A stretch of DNA of 64,000 nt from Candidatus Solibacter usitatus (GCA_016213245.1 JACRBC010000068.1:20341-84340); one strand, 5' to 3'; counted from the first letter of the stretch, positions 9,061 through 18,093 are shown. Notes: generated by a model from the sequence alone, not told the origin. Numbers and translations: made by a program.

Positions 9061-9146
9061 TACCCGCTCCCTCACGGTCGCGGCTCTGCCGAGCGGGAGA
9101 GCCCCCTCAACAGCGCCATGCCCGATCCCTTACGGTCGCGGCTCGG
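9061..9146 (+). repeat. Two degenerate units of the dispersed GGCTCT-type repeat
   Basis: The 421-base gap 8786-9206 between two convergent toxin genes holds no supported gene. It contains two copies of the window's dispersed repeat: one at 9061 (CCCGCTCCCTCACGGTCGCG followed by GCTCT) and one at 9121 (CCCTTACGGTCGCGGCTC). The same core recurs near 14261-14477, 22103, 32739 and 52301. The remainder of the gap shows no codon-like pattern that I trust. Confidence 0.65.
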
Positions 9147-9206
9147 AGACGTGCCCACGCGGGGTTCAACGACGACCTAGCCTGGACGGATCGTCTTCGC
9201 TATACC

Positions 9207-9587
9207 TCAGATAGCGACGACAGCGACTTCGCGGCCAGAGGCCCTGACGAGCCGTTCCAGGTCGTCTGGGTCGCTTGTGAGAATGATGGCCCTTTTCCGA
9301 AGGGCTGTCGTCACCACAACGGCGTCAACGACATCCGACGTTTTGGTGATGCCTAACAGGCGCCCGGCTTCGTGCGCCTCGGTTTCGCCAAGAGGAACGA
9401 CCACGCACCCAGTCAAGAAGCGCCGGAGCTGGGCTTGTTGCGTGGACCGGCTGACCTGGGCGACCACCGGCGCGGGAACGAATGGAACAACGCCAAATTC
9501 CAAACGGGCCTTGTGTTCAGCCCATGCCCGCCGCTCGTTTCTATCGGCGGCCACGAGAACGGCGGCGTCGTAGACGATGGCGCTCAT
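9207..9587 (-). CDS. PIN-domain toxin (VapC-like)
   Basis: The 126-residue protein begins MSAIVYDAAVLVAADRNERR, with the first PIN Asp at residue 7 and a second acidic residue in ADRNER. The middle has AHEAGRLLG (the conserved Glu), and the C-terminal half has SDVVDAVVVTTALRKRAIILTSDPDDL with the last Asp cluster. This is the normal set of metal ligands of a VapC-type ribonuclease. Its start overlaps the antitoxin stop by four bases. It faces the DUF3368 module across the repeat-bearing gap. Confidence 0.8.
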   Translation of the reverse strand: MSAIVYDAAVLVAADRNERRAWAEHKARLEFGVVPFVPAPVVAQVSRSTQQAQLRRFLTGCVVVPLGETEAHEAGRLLGITKTSDVVDAVVVTTALRKRAIILTSDPDDLERLVRASGREVAVVAI

Positions 9588-9856
9588 GCCGAACGCCGGA
9601 CCGTTCGCGATGTTCGGAGTTGAGCCCGCACGCTGCGGCGAGCTTCATTCATCTCTTCCGTCGTGAAGCGTCCGTGCTGCTTTTCCCACAGCGCGACAGC
9701 CGCCAAACCAGCCCGCCGCCGCAGTGCTTCGCGCGCCGCAGCGGTCATCCAGGCAGAGACACTCACGCCGTCGCGGGCGGCCGCCGCGAGGATGCCTTTG
9801 TGAATGTCAGGGTCAATCGTGATCGCAAGCTTCGGCGATGGGTTGCCGCGCGGCAT
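9584..9856 (-). CDS. Antitoxin partner of the VapC-like toxin
   Basis: I chose the ATG at 9856 (MPRGNPSPKLAITIDPDIHK), with GGAT 8 bases upstream; an open frame to 9886 would run through the putative operator. The 90-residue product has a short basic start, then LAITIDPDIHKGILAAAARDGVSVSAWMTAAAREALRRRA. This resembles the strand-helix-helix (ribbon-helix-helix) fold of CopG/HicB-type DNA-binding antitoxins. The C-terminal part is charged and likely contacts the toxin. It precedes and overlaps the PIN toxin in a classical antitoxin-toxin operon. Confidence 0.7.
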   Translation of the reverse strand: MPRGNPSPKLAITIDPDIHKGILAAAARDGVSVSAWMTAAAREALRRRAGLAAVALWEKQHGRFTTEEMNEARRSVRAQLRTSRTVRRSA

Positions 9857-9861
9857 ACGAA

Positions 9862-9886
9862 GTATCCTACCACAGTATGATACCAC
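9862..9886. promoter_or_regulatory. Direct-repeat operator candidate for the antitoxin-toxin operon
   Basis: Two 12-base boxes, GTATCCTACCAC (9862-9873) and GTATGATACCAC (9875-9886), match at ten positions and are spaced 13 bases apart, just upstream of the antitoxin start. The pair also contains the inverted GTATC...GATAC. Ribbon-helix-helix antitoxins typically bind such paired boxes to repress their own operon. The function is inferred. Confidence 0.45.
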
Positions 9887-10186
9887 ACCGAGGCCGCACC
9901 GAATGGCAAGATGCGCCCTGAACCGTGGATCGACCAGGCAAACCGGAGACGCCGCCGCGCCCGGGCCATTCTCAGTCTTCTGTCCAGGAGGGCCGCAACG
10001 GCGCCTGTCTCATGCGGCCGTCAAGCCGCCGGTGAATCAGAGACGCGAGTCGTTAGTGTTTACTGATCGCGCGCGGATCACGCGCCACTTGGAAGCTGAC
10101 GCACGTCCCACGTCATCGTCACCGCAGCGAATGGCAGCGGTAAGAGCCGCTCCGTCAGCAAGGTCAGTCCGGAAAGCGCCCTTCAG
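9887..10186. other. Intergenic gap with no recognised feature
   Basis: These 300 bases lie between the start of the minus-strand toxin operon and the stop of the minus-strand TIM-barrel gene. A 128-codon plus-strand open frame crosses it (from 9804), but it starts inside the antitoxin gene, has no ribosome site and has a composition unlike its neighbours. I see no repeat or RNA structure here. Confidence 0.4.
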
Positions 10187-11233
10187 CTAGCCGGCCCCCC
10201 GTGCCAGCTTTGCGCGAAGAAAAGCCACGCAGCCCGGCACCTGCGCCCGGCTCAACCCATGGAGCAGCAGCGGCCCGTTGAAGCGACTGGCGCGCAACAG
10301 GCGCAGGTACAGGCCATAGTCGAGTACCCCCTCGCCCGCGGCGTTGTGCCCGGCGTCCCCGTCGTGGTCGAGATCCTTCGCATGCGCCAGCACAATGTCT
10401 TTGCCCACAAGCGCGAACGCCTCTTCGAGGATCTCCTTCATACGGGGCAGTTCCCCCGCGTGGAAGATATTCGCGGGATCGATCGTGACTTTCAGGTGAG
10501 GAGAGCCGATCTCATCCAGAAGCTGCCGTGCCTTCCGGGCTGAATCCACGACGTTGTTCACCTCCGGCTCGAAGGCGAGGACAACCTGGGCCTGCCGGGC
10601 GATTTCGGCCGCCTCGCGAATGCAGGCGGCCATGTCCCGCCATGCCTGCGGGGAGTTGTTCTCCGGATGGCGCCTCCACATGCTGTTCCGGTCGCGCGTC
10701 CCCGTGCAAACGTGAATCGCGGACGTGTCCATCCGCGGGCACGCCTCGGCCAGGACCCGCAGCCGCCGCAGACCCATCCGCCGGTGCTCCGCATCCGGAT
10801 GACACATGTTGAACGTGCCCTGCACGCTTGCGATCCTGATGCCGCGAGCCGCTGCTTCCCGGCGGAATCTCTCCGGCAGTCCCGCGGGCATGTCATCGGG
10901 CATCTCCGGCAGACCGGCGCACGCCATGCTCACTTGCACGCAAGCGAGCCCGTGGGCCTTCGCCTCGTCCAGCCGCTCCTCGAGCGTCCCCGTGGTGTAT
11001 GTGGTGGCCAGCAGGATGCCGATCTGAGGCAACGCGGGATCCACCGCCTCCGATGGACCTTGCGCGCGGGCAGTCCCGATCGCCGTGACCCCGGCCAGCG
11101 CCAGAAAATCCCGCCGGCTGCGGCTCTTGCGAGCAGGTGTTGGGTAGCAAGGATGAACCGGACTTTCCAGCCCGGCCTCAATGCGGCGCTCAGGCATCCG
11201 CCCGTCGCCATCCTTTGATCCCGCGAGTCGCAT
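10187..11233 (-). CDS. Tat-exported sugar phosphate isomerase/epimerase (xylose-isomerase-like TIM barrel)
   Basis: The ATG at 11233 has GGAGG 5 bases upstream. The 348-residue protein carries a twin-arginine signal (SRSRRDFLALAG, residues about 37-48) after an unusually long n-region. The mature part is an AP-endonuclease-2-like barrel. The metal-site residues of this family can be followed: the Glu of LAFEPEVNN, the Asp of VTIDPANIFHAG, the His of LAHAKDLDHDG and the Glu of AGEGVLDYGLY. Such proteins interconvert ketoses or act in sugar and inositol catabolism; here the substrate is unknown. Exported versions are common in Acidobacteriota and Planctomycetota. It is divergent from the S9 peptidase. 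Confidence 0.75.
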   Translation of the reverse strand: MRLAGSKDGDGRMPERRIEAGLESPVHPCYPTPARKSRSRRDFLALAGVTAIGTARAQGPSEAVDPALPQIGILLATTYTTGTLEERLDEAKAHGLACVQVSMACAGLPEMPDDMPAGLPERFRREAAARGIRIASVQGTFNMCHPDAEHRRMGLRRLRVLAEACPRMDTSAIHVCTGTRDRNSMWRRHPENNSPQAWRDMAACIREAAEIARQAQVVLAFEPEVNNVVDSARKARQLLDEIGSPHLKVTIDPANIFHAGELPRMKEILEEAFALVGKDIVLAHAKDLDHDGDAGHNAAGEGVLDYGLYLRLLRASRFNGPLLLHGLSRAQVPGCVAFLRAKLARGAG

Positions 11234-11523
11234 GCTTTCCTCCGGGAGCGGTCTGCGCGTCCGAAATCCGCACGGCCTGCAACGCCTAGAACATTAGCAC
11301 AGCCCCGACCCCCCGCCCGTTGCCGGTTGACGCGCCATCCGGAAGTTGAAAAGGGGGCGCGGCGCCTTGGCTTTCGCGCCCTTCCAAGAACCATATCGGA
11401 TCGGTAGATCCCGATGCCTTGAAAATCCCCGCCCGAAGGGCGGAATACTCACTATCGGAGAGCACCCTCTCTCTATTCCACGCTGAACCAGCACACGGAC
11501 CCCGGGCGAGTAAGAATAGAGGG
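11234..11523. other. Divergent intergenic region with a small hairpin
   Basis: This region separates two divergent genes and should hold both promoters. CCGCCC-GAA-GGGCGG at 11429-11443 can fold into a tight 6-base-pair stem. I cannot point to a convincing -35/-10 pair. Confidence 0.35.
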
Positions 11524-14457
11524 ATGCGCACGGTACTGGTTGGTCTCATCGGGTTGTGGCTGGCGGCGGCGGCGGAGAAGTGGACGGTGGACGATGTGCT
11601 GATGCAGGAGTCGGCGTCGGCACTCAACTGGAGCAGGGACGGGAAGGCGGCGGTGTATGTCAAGTCGCGGATGGACAAGGAGAAGGGCGAGAGCATCTCG
11701 CACCTGTATCTGAAGCGGCTGGGGGAGAGCGAGGAGATCCAACTGACGCGGGGGCAGGAGAGCGAGAGCAGCCCGAAGTTTTCGCCGTCGGGAAAGAAGA
11801 TCGCGTTTCTGACTTCGAGGAAGGCTCCGGGGGCGCCTGGGGCTCCGGGTTCACCGGCGGGCGCGGCTGAGGCGCAGGGAGGCGGGGCGCAGGTGTGGTT
11901 GCTGAACGCCGGCGGCGGGGAGCCGTGGGCGGCGACGAAGTTCGAACGGGGCGTACGGGCGTTCGAGTGGCTGGACGACGACACCTTGCTGGTGGCGGCG
12001 CCGGAGGATTCGACGCTGCACGACCAGAAGGTGAAGGAGCGGAAGGACACGTCGCAGGTGGTGGATGATGAGAAGCACGCGCCGCCGGTGCGGCTGTTCC
12101 AGTTCGAATTGAAGGGCTCGAAGGCGACGCGGCTGACGGCGAATGCGGATCGCATTACGAGCGTGGACGCGTCGCCGGACGGCAAGTGGGCGATCACGGT
12201 ACACAACCGGAGCCTGGCCGAGATCTACAACCAGAAGATCAAGCCGGTGACGATGCTCACGGATTTGGGGACGGGCAAGAGCGTGGAGTTGTTCGCCGGG
12301 CAGAAGCTCTATCCGCGGCAGTTCCACTGGACGAACGACTCGAAGGGGTTTTACTTCGTCGCGCCGTACACGACGCATGCCTACCTTTACAACGCCTCGG
12401 TGAGCCTGGCGTATTGGTACGATGTGGCGCAAGGCAGGCACACCAAGGTGGACCTGCAATGGGAGAACGGGCTGGGCGGGGGGATGAGCGTGACGCCGGA
12501 CGGGTTTGTGGCGCTGCTGGCCAACGGGGCAAGGAACAAGGTGGCGCGGTACACGCGCTCCGGCGACACATGGACGCGGGAGTGGATGGAGGCGGAGGGC
12601 GTGCAAGGGGTGACGGTGAGCGAGGACGGGGCGCAGGCGATCTACACGCATTCGACGGCGTCGTCGCCGGCCAGGTGGATGCTGGCGAAGCTGGAGGGAG
12701 CGAAGTTCACCGGCGCGAAGGCGTTCGTGGAGACCAACGCGGGCTGGAAGAAGAAGCCGATCGCGAAGACGGAGCTGGTGCGGTGGAAGGGCGCGCTGGA
12801 CGAGGAGGTGGAGGGGATCCTCTACTACCCGCACGACTACACGGCGGGCAAGAAGCATCCGCTGGTGGTGATGATCCACGGCGGGCCGCACGGCCACGAC
12901 GCGGACGCCTTCAGCGAGCGGATGGGGTATCCGCACCAGTTGTTCGCGCAGCGCGGGGCGTTCATTCTGAAGCCGAACTATCACGGCTCGTCGAACTACG
13001 GGCTGAAGTGGGGCGAGTCCATCTCGGGAGGCAAGTACAACGACCTGGAGTGGATCGACGTGGAGAAGGGGGTGGACGCGTTGATTGCCAGGGGCCTGGT
13101 GGACGCGGAGAAACTGGGGGTGATGGGGTGGAGCAACGGATCGATTATCACGATTGAGCTGACGACGAGGACGTCGAGGTACAAGGCGGCCAGCGCGGGG
13201 GCGGGCGACGTGAACTGGTCGAGCGACTGGGGCAACGCGGTGTTCGGGGACAGCTTCGAGCAGTACTACCTGGGCAAGACGCCGATGGAGGACCCGGAGC
13301 TGTACATCAGGAAGTCGCCGTTGTACCGCATGGACAAGGTGAAGACGCCGACGATTATCTATTTCGGCACGGAAGACAAGCAGGTGCCGACCGAGCAGGG
13401 GTGGCAGCATTACCGGGCGTTGCAGCACTACGGGAAGACGGACGTGAAGTTCATCCTGTTTCCGGGCGAGGCGCACGGCCCGCGGAAGTACGTCCACCAG
13501 AAGAGGAAGGTGGACGAGGAATTGGCGTGGTTCGACAAATATCTATTTGGGACGGCGGCGGACGTGAACGAGGCGCTGAAGCCGGAGTCCGCGCTGGCGG
13601 CGATGGCGAGGGTGAAGAAGGCGGGAGAGATCCCGGAGACGGTGGAGCGGGGAGCGATCTCGATCGGGCGCTTCGAGGTGACGCGGGCGCAGTACCGGGC
13701 GTTCGACGCGGCCTATGCGGTGGCGGCGGGCACGGAGAGTTTCCCGGCGAGCGGCATCAGCTTCGAGCGGGCGGAGGCATACTGCGCCTGGCTGTCGAAG
13801 AAGACCGGCCGGACGTACCGGTTGGGCACGGAGGAGGAGATGGGCACGCTGCTGACGAAGTCGAAGACGGAGAACACGCTGGACGCGTGGGCGGGGTATG
13901 CGGTGAGCGTGGACGACGCGGGGCGGCTGAGCTCGCTGGTGGAGGGGATGGGGCCGGGGGCGCTGCTGAAGGCGGTGGGGTCGTATGCGGGGTCGGGCGA
14001 CGATCCGCTGTTTGACCTGGGCGGGAACGCGGCGGAGTGGGTGCGGATGAAGGACGGCAAGGGGAAGGCGATGGGCGGGAGCGCGGACCGGCCGGTGGAC
14101 GGCAAGAGCCTGGAGGCGGCGCGGGGGGACTACACGGGGTTCAGGGTGGTGGTGGAGGGGAGGGGAGGGGGCATATGCTCCCGCGCCGGACCTGCTGACT
14201 TGCTGGCGCGGGCTGGCATTCGGTGGCCGCTCCCCGTTGAAGACGCGCCTGGCATAGCTGACCCCCTCCCTACCGGTCGGGGCTCTACCGGTCGGGGCTC
14301 TGACGGGCGCGGCTTCAGGGCATTTGACGGCCCGCAGGGCCATGGGGAACTTCCTCACGGTCGCGGCTCGGAAACGTGGGGAGTGCAATCTCGACTCGCT
14401 GGCAGGCGGGTGCGGGCTCGAGCCAGGGGACAAAGATGCGCCGGACCCGCTCGCTGA
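11524..14457 (+). CDS. S9 family prolyl oligopeptidase fused to a SUMF1/formylglycine-enzyme-like domain
   Basis: The start is the ATG at 11524, preceded by AGAGGG and followed by a signal peptide (MRTVLVGLIGLWLAAAAEKW). Residues about 25-440 are a WD/PD40-like propeller and 440-690 an alpha/beta hydrolase. The catalytic triad is visible as Ser537 in GWSNGS, Asp618 in FGTEDKQVP and His651 in GEAHGP, so it should be an active dipeptidyl/acylaminoacyl peptidase in the periplasm. Residues about 707-878 look like a short SUMF1/FGE domain: SIGRFEVTRAQYRAFD, AYCAWLSKKTGRTYRLGTEE, LGGNAAEWV and TGFRVV. The last ~100 residues are encoded by the dispersed repeat (GRG-rich) and probably do not belong to the ancestral protein. 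The stop at 14455 lies inside a repeat unit. Confidence 0.8.
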   Translation: MRTVLVGLIGLWLAAAAEKWTVDDVLMQESASALNWSRDGKAAVYVKSRMDKEKGESISHLYLKRLGESEEIQLTRGQESESSPKFSPSGKKIAFLTSRKAPGAPGAPGSPAGAAEAQGGGAQVWLLNAGGGEPWAATKFERGVRAFEWLDDDTLLVAAPEDSTLHDQKVKERKDTSQVVDDEKHAPPVRLFQFELKGSKATRLTANADRITSVDASPDGKWAITVHNRSLAEIYNQKIKPVTMLTDLGTGKSVELFAGQKLYPRQFHWTNDSKGFYFVAPYTTHAYLYNASVSLAYWYDVAQGRHTKVDLQWENGLGGGMSVTPDGFVALLANGARNKVARYTRSGDTWTREWMEAEGVQGVTVSEDGAQAIYTHSTASSPARWMLAKLEGAKFTGAKAFVETNAGWKKKPIAKTELVRWKGALDEEVEGILYYPHDYTAGKKHPLVVMIHGGPHGHDADAFSERMGYPHQLFAQRGAFILKPNYHGSSNYGLKWGESISGGKYNDLEWIDVEKGVDALIARGLVDAEKLGVMGWSNGSIITIELTTRTSRYKAASAGAGDVNWSSDWGNAVFGDSFEQYYLGKTPMEDPELYIRKSPLYRMDKVKTPTIIYFGTEDKQVPTEQGWQHYRALQHYGKTDVKFILFPGEAHGPRKYVHQKRKVDEELAWFDKYLFGTAADVNEALKPESALAAMARVKKAGEIPETVERGAISIGRFEVTRAQYRAFDAAYAVAAGTESFPASGISFERAEAYCAWLSKKTGRTYRLGTEEEMGTLLTKSKTENTLDAWAGYAVSVDDAGRLSSLVEGMGPGALLKAVGSYAGSGDDPLFDLGGNAAEWVRMKDGKGKAMGGSADRPVDGKSLEAARGDYTGFRVVVEGRGGGICSRAGPADLLARAGIRWPLPVEDAPGIADPLPTGRGSTGRGSDGRGFRAFDGPQGHGELPHGRGSETWGVQSRLAGRRVRARARGQRCAGPAR

Positions 14458-14477
14458 CGCTCGCGGCTCTACGCGCC
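14261..14477 (+). repeat. Cluster of dispersed repeat units overlapping the 3' end of the S9 gene
   Basis: Four to five diverged copies are seen. At 14261 there is CCCTCCCTACCGGTCGGGGC, with ACCGGTCGGGGCTCT repeated immediately; another is at 14350 (CTTCCTCACGGTCGCGGCTC); a well-kept copy sits at 14442 (GGACCCGCTCGCTGACGCTC then GCGGCTCTAC). The first copies are translated in frame as the C-terminal tail of the S9/SUMF1 protein. The group fills the space between two convergent genes. Confidence 0.7.
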
Positions 14478-14496
14478 GGGCGGGGGCGCCGTGGCG

Positions 14497-17400
14497 TTAG
14501 AAGATGACCTGGAGGGAGAACTGGAACGAGCGGGGCGGCTCCTGGGCGGTGATGGCGCCGAAGGAGCTGGCGGTAGGGCCGGTAGCGGGTCCGCGAAGGA
14601 CGGGCTCGTTGCGGACATTGAAGGTGTCGGCGCGGAAGCGGATCCTGGCGGTTTCGCTGAGGCGGAAGCTCTTGTTGAGCGAGAAGTCCAAGCGGCGCTG
14701 CGAGTCGAAGCGGACGTTGGAGAAGCGGAAAGGGAAGGTGCGCACGTTGGAGGCGAGCTGCTGGGCGCTGTTGCGGTTGAAGATGCCGGTATTGAACCAG
14801 CGGTCGGTGTTGCGCTGGCTGCTGGGGAGGGCGAGGGTGCTGGAGTCGCCGGTGATTAGCATCTGGCCCCATTCGATGGGCTGGCCGGACTGGCGCTGGT
14901 AGACGCCGGCGAGCTGCCAGCCTCCGGCGAAGAACTCGGCGAAGCGATTCATGTTGGCGCCCCAATGGCGGCCCTTGCCGAAGGGGAGTTCCCAGATGCC
15001 GCTGCCGACGATGCGGTGGGCCCGATCAATGGAGGCCAGGGACTCATAGGGCATGGGGTCGGCGGCATTGAGGAACTGGGTCGCCTCCATGGCCTTGGAC
15101 CAGGTGTAGGAGATCTGGAGGGTGAAGCCCCTGGTCATGCGTTTTTCCAGGCGCGCCTGGAGAGAGTGGAACCAGGAGTAGCCGACTGGATCAGCGTAGG
15201 AGACGGCGCCGAAATGGGGGTACGGCCGGAGCATCTGTTCGCGCGAGATGGTGGAAGAGGTGAAGAGCGGATCGAGTCCGAAGAAGGGACTGGTGAAGGC
15301 CTGGGCGAGGTAGCTGATGGCGGTCTGGTCGCGTGTGGGGCTGGTGCTGAGGGCGCTGAGCGGGGTGCCGTTGATGTTGCGCGTGGCGCCGAGGCGGGTG
15401 TTGCGGTTGCCGACGTAGCTGGCCTCGCCCATGAAGCCGAGGGGGAACTCCTCCTGGAGGCCGACGGACCAGCGCTGAGAGTAGGGCTGGACGCGCTGGT
15501 TGGCGTAGTAGGTGATGTTGGAGTTCAGGCTGGTGGTCATGCCGCTGCCGGGGGCCGACGGGGCGAGCAGGCCGTTGGGCAGAGGGTTGGCGAGGGTGGT
15601 CTTAAAGGTGAGGCCGTTGTCGTTGGACGCCTCAATGGGGGTGGACTGGGAGAAGCCGTTCAACAGGGCGCCGCTCTTGAAGGAGCCGATGGAGCCGTAG
15701 AAGACGCCGTAGCCGGCGCGGAGGACGATCCTGGGGGTGGCCTGGTAGGCGAGGCCGATGCGGGGGAGCCATGTCCAGCCCATGCCATCCCAGAATTCAC
15801 GAGGGTTGCCGCCGGCGTTGGCGAAGGAGAGTCCGCCGTTCACCTTGAAAGCGGAGAGGGGAACCTCGGGGACGCGGGTGGAGGCGGAGTATCTCGCGAT
15901 GGCGGCCGCGGAGATGGGATTGGCGGTACTGGCGAGGAAGGCGGTCACGGAGCGGTTGAAGCGTTCGGTGACGGGGGATTCATGTTCGGCGCGGAGGCCG
16001 AGGTTCAGGGTGAGTTTGCGGCTGACCTTCCAGTCGTCCTGGAAGTAGAGGGCGTAGTAGGTGTCCTGGATGGCGAAGGAGCCGGAGCGGGACATGGAGC
16101 CGCCGGGGATACCGAGGAGGGCGGCGACCATCGGAGCGCCGACGGGGGGAGCGGGGGAGGTGTTGAGGGGGCCGCGCGCCCAGACGTCGGAGAAGTTGAG
16201 GTTGGGGGCGTTGTCATTGGAGTGGCGGTCGGAAAAGACGCGGTAGAGGCGGACTTCGGGACCGAAGCGGAGGTTGTGGTTGCCCTTGACCCAGGTGAAG
16301 TTGCCGACCCACGTATTGACGACGGAGGAAGCGAGGCCATCGCCGGACTCCGATGAGGACAGTGAAGTGAGGTGGCCGATTTGGGTATATGGAACAGCGG
16401 ATTGCCCGGCCGGGATCAGGGCGGCGAGGGTGGAGGAGAAGCCGAGGCTGGTGAGGTCAAAGCCCTGGGAGACGCGGCGTTCGGGGAATTCCTGCTGGGT
16501 GAGGCCGTAGCGGAAGTTCAGCAGGAAGGTGGGGCTGAACATGTGAACGTCGTCGAAGGCGATGGCGCGATTGATGCGATTGAGGATGATGCCGTTGACG
16601 GAGTTGCCGAAGGAGCGGTTCTTATCCTCTTCCCAGAAATCGCGGTGGGCGCGGACGAACATGCGGTTCTTCTCGTTGAAGACGTGGTCGATCCGGCCGA
16701 TGGTGGTCCAGTAATCTTCGATGGCCTTGCCGGCCAGAAAGTAGTTATTGCCGCCATCGGCGTTGCCGGGCTGGTTGGGCAGGGGGTAGAGGTTGAAGAT
16801 GGCTTTGCCGACGGGGTTGAGCCGGGAGGCGGGGAGGATGTTGCCGGGGATGGGGTCGCGGGAGAAGGCGCCGGTACCGGTGGCTTTGATGGTAGCGGGG
16901 TCGTAGTACTGATAGTTGGCGCCGAGTCTGAGGAGATCGGAGAAGTCGCCGTTGCGCCAGTTGGCGCGGGGGACGGTGGAGGTGGAGGCGCCGACGTTGG
17001 GGTCGCCGAACTTGTTGGCTTCGTAGGTGAAGTGCCAGAAGGTGCGGTTCCTGCCGTTGTAGAGCCTGGGGAGGATGACGGGGCCGCCAACGGATCCGCC
17101 GTAGCGGTTGTCCTGGTAGACGGCGATGACGCGCTGGCCGGGCTTGGCGGCGCGGTTCTGGTGGATGGTGGGGGTATCGAGGTCGGAGTGGCGGACCCAC
17201 CAGTGCAACTGGCCGTGGAAGTCGTTGCCGCCGCCCTTGGTGTTGATGTTGACGACCGACCCCATGGTGTGGCCGCTCTGGGCATCGAAGGAGGAGGTCT
17301 GGACTTTGAACTCGCCGATGGAGGACTGGGGCGGAGAGAAGGCGACGCGGACGTTGACGGAGTCAGAGAAGGTGTTGGTGATGCCGTCGATGTTGAACTC

Positions 17401-17973
17401 GTTGTTGAAGACGCCCGAGCCGTCGGTGGAAAACTGTGAGGGCGCGTTGTTGAAGGGGGCCTTGCGGAGGCGCATGTCGGTGCCGTTGACGGTACCGGGG
17501 GCGAGCAGGGTGAACTCCATGGCGTTGCCGGAGAAGATTGGGAGTTCGAGAACGCGGCGCTCGTCGACGACCTGGCCGAGGGAGGCCTCGGCGGTGGACA
17601 GCAGGGGCGTTTCGGCGGTGACGGCGATGGACTCGGTGACGTCGCCGACGGCGAGGGCGAAATTGAGTTCGACTGAGTCGTTGACGCGGACCTGGACGTT
17701 TTCACGGATGGATTTCTTGAATCCGGTAGTCTCCGCCGAGACTGTGTAGATGCCGGGCAGCAGGTAGGGGACGGTGAAGTTGCCTGACTCGTTGGTCTTG
17801 ACGGTGAGGGCGACACCCGTTGCGATGTTGGTGGTTTTGACCTGAGCGCCGGGGATGGCTCCACCGGACGGATCGGTGACTCGCCCGAGGACGGTACCGC
17901 GGGTGTCCTGGGCGGAAGCGGGAAGGGCAGCCAGCGTGAGGGCCAGCAGGCAAAGAGAAAGCATTCGCGTCAT
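14497..17973 (-). CDS. TonB-dependent outer-membrane receptor with N-terminal carboxypeptidase-like domain (Oar type)
   Basis: The 1158-residue protein starts with a signal peptide (MTRMLSLCLLALTLAALPAS). Residues about 24-112 form a CarboxypepD_reg-like beta sandwich (GTVLGRVTDPSGGAIPGAQV, then ESGNFTVPYLLPGIYTV). A plug region follows (SIAVTAETPLLSTAEASLGQ, then ERRVLELPI), and from about residue 250 a long beta barrel. It ends with Phe (SLQVIF), as outer-membrane barrels do. AGGAGGT lies about 9 bases upstream of the ATG. This family is greatly expanded in Solibacter-like Acidobacteriota and is thought to import large oligosaccharides or peptides by TonB energy. The substrate cannot be named. 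It is divergent from the lipoprotein at 18094. Confidence 0.9.
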   Translation of the reverse strand: MTRMLSLCLLALTLAALPASAQDTRGTVLGRVTDPSGGAIPGAQVKTTNIATGVALTVKTNESGNFTVPYLLPGIYTVSAETTGFKKSIRENVQVRVNDSVELNFALAVGDVTESIAVTAETPLLSTAEASLGQVVDERRVLELPIFSGNAMEFTLLAPGTVNGTDMRLRKAPFNNAPSQFSTDGSGVFNNEFNIDGITNTFSDSVNVRVAFSPPQSSIGEFKVQTSSFDAQSGHTMGSVVNINTKGGGNDFHGQLHWWVRHSDLDTPTIHQNRAAKPGQRVIAVYQDNRYGGSVGGPVILPRLYNGRNRTFWHFTYEANKFGDPNVGASTSTVPRANWRNGDFSDLLRLGANYQYYDPATIKATGTGAFSRDPIPGNILPASRLNPVGKAIFNLYPLPNQPGNADGGNNYFLAGKAIEDYWTTIGRIDHVFNEKNRMFVRAHRDFWEEDKNRSFGNSVNGIILNRINRAIAFDDVHMFSPTFLLNFRYGLTQQEFPERRVSQGFDLTSLGFSSTLAALIPAGQSAVPYTQIGHLTSLSSSESGDGLASSVVNTWVGNFTWVKGNHNLRFGPEVRLYRVFSDRHSNDNAPNLNFSDVWARGPLNTSPAPPVGAPMVAALLGIPGGSMSRSGSFAIQDTYYALYFQDDWKVSRKLTLNLGLRAEHESPVTERFNRSVTAFLASTANPISAAAIARYSASTRVPEVPLSAFKVNGGLSFANAGGNPREFWDGMGWTWLPRIGLAYQATPRIVLRAGYGVFYGSIGSFKSGALLNGFSQSTPIEASNDNGLTFKTTLANPLPNGLLAPSAPGSGMTTSLNSNITYYANQRVQPYSQRWSVGLQEEFPLGFMGEASYVGNRNTRLGATRNINGTPLSALSTSPTRDQTAISYLAQAFTSPFFGLDPLFTSSTISREQMLRPYPHFGAVSYADPVGYSWFHSLQARLEKRMTRGFTLQISYTWSKAMEATQFLNAADPMPYESLASIDRAHRIVGSGIWELPFGKGRHWGANMNRFAEFFAGGWQLAGVYQRQSGQPIEWGQMLITGDSSTLALPSSQRNTDRWFNTGIFNRNSAQQLASNVRTFPFRFSNVRFDSQRRLDFSLNKSFRLSETARIRFRADTFNVRNEPVLRGPATGPTASSFGAITAQEPPRSFQFSLQVIF

Positions 17974-18093
17974 TAGATCGCAACCTCCTGAATTCGAGGT
18001 CAGTATATCCTACTGACTTCCGGCTTTGGCGTCCTGGCGCTGGGAAGCGGCCGGACAGCAGAGGGTCTAGAGTGGTGCTGGAGGTGAAGTGAG

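Noticed and set aside
9804..10190. 128-codon plus-strand frame across the gap after the antitoxin
   Set aside because: It begins inside the antisense antitoxin gene, has no ribosome site and no recognisable motif.
14965..17439. Long plus-strand frames of 463 and 355 codons opposite the TonB receptor
   Set aside because: Gly/Val/Glu-rich shadow composition with no signal or motif. The receptor on the minus strand is complete with signal peptide and terminal Phe.
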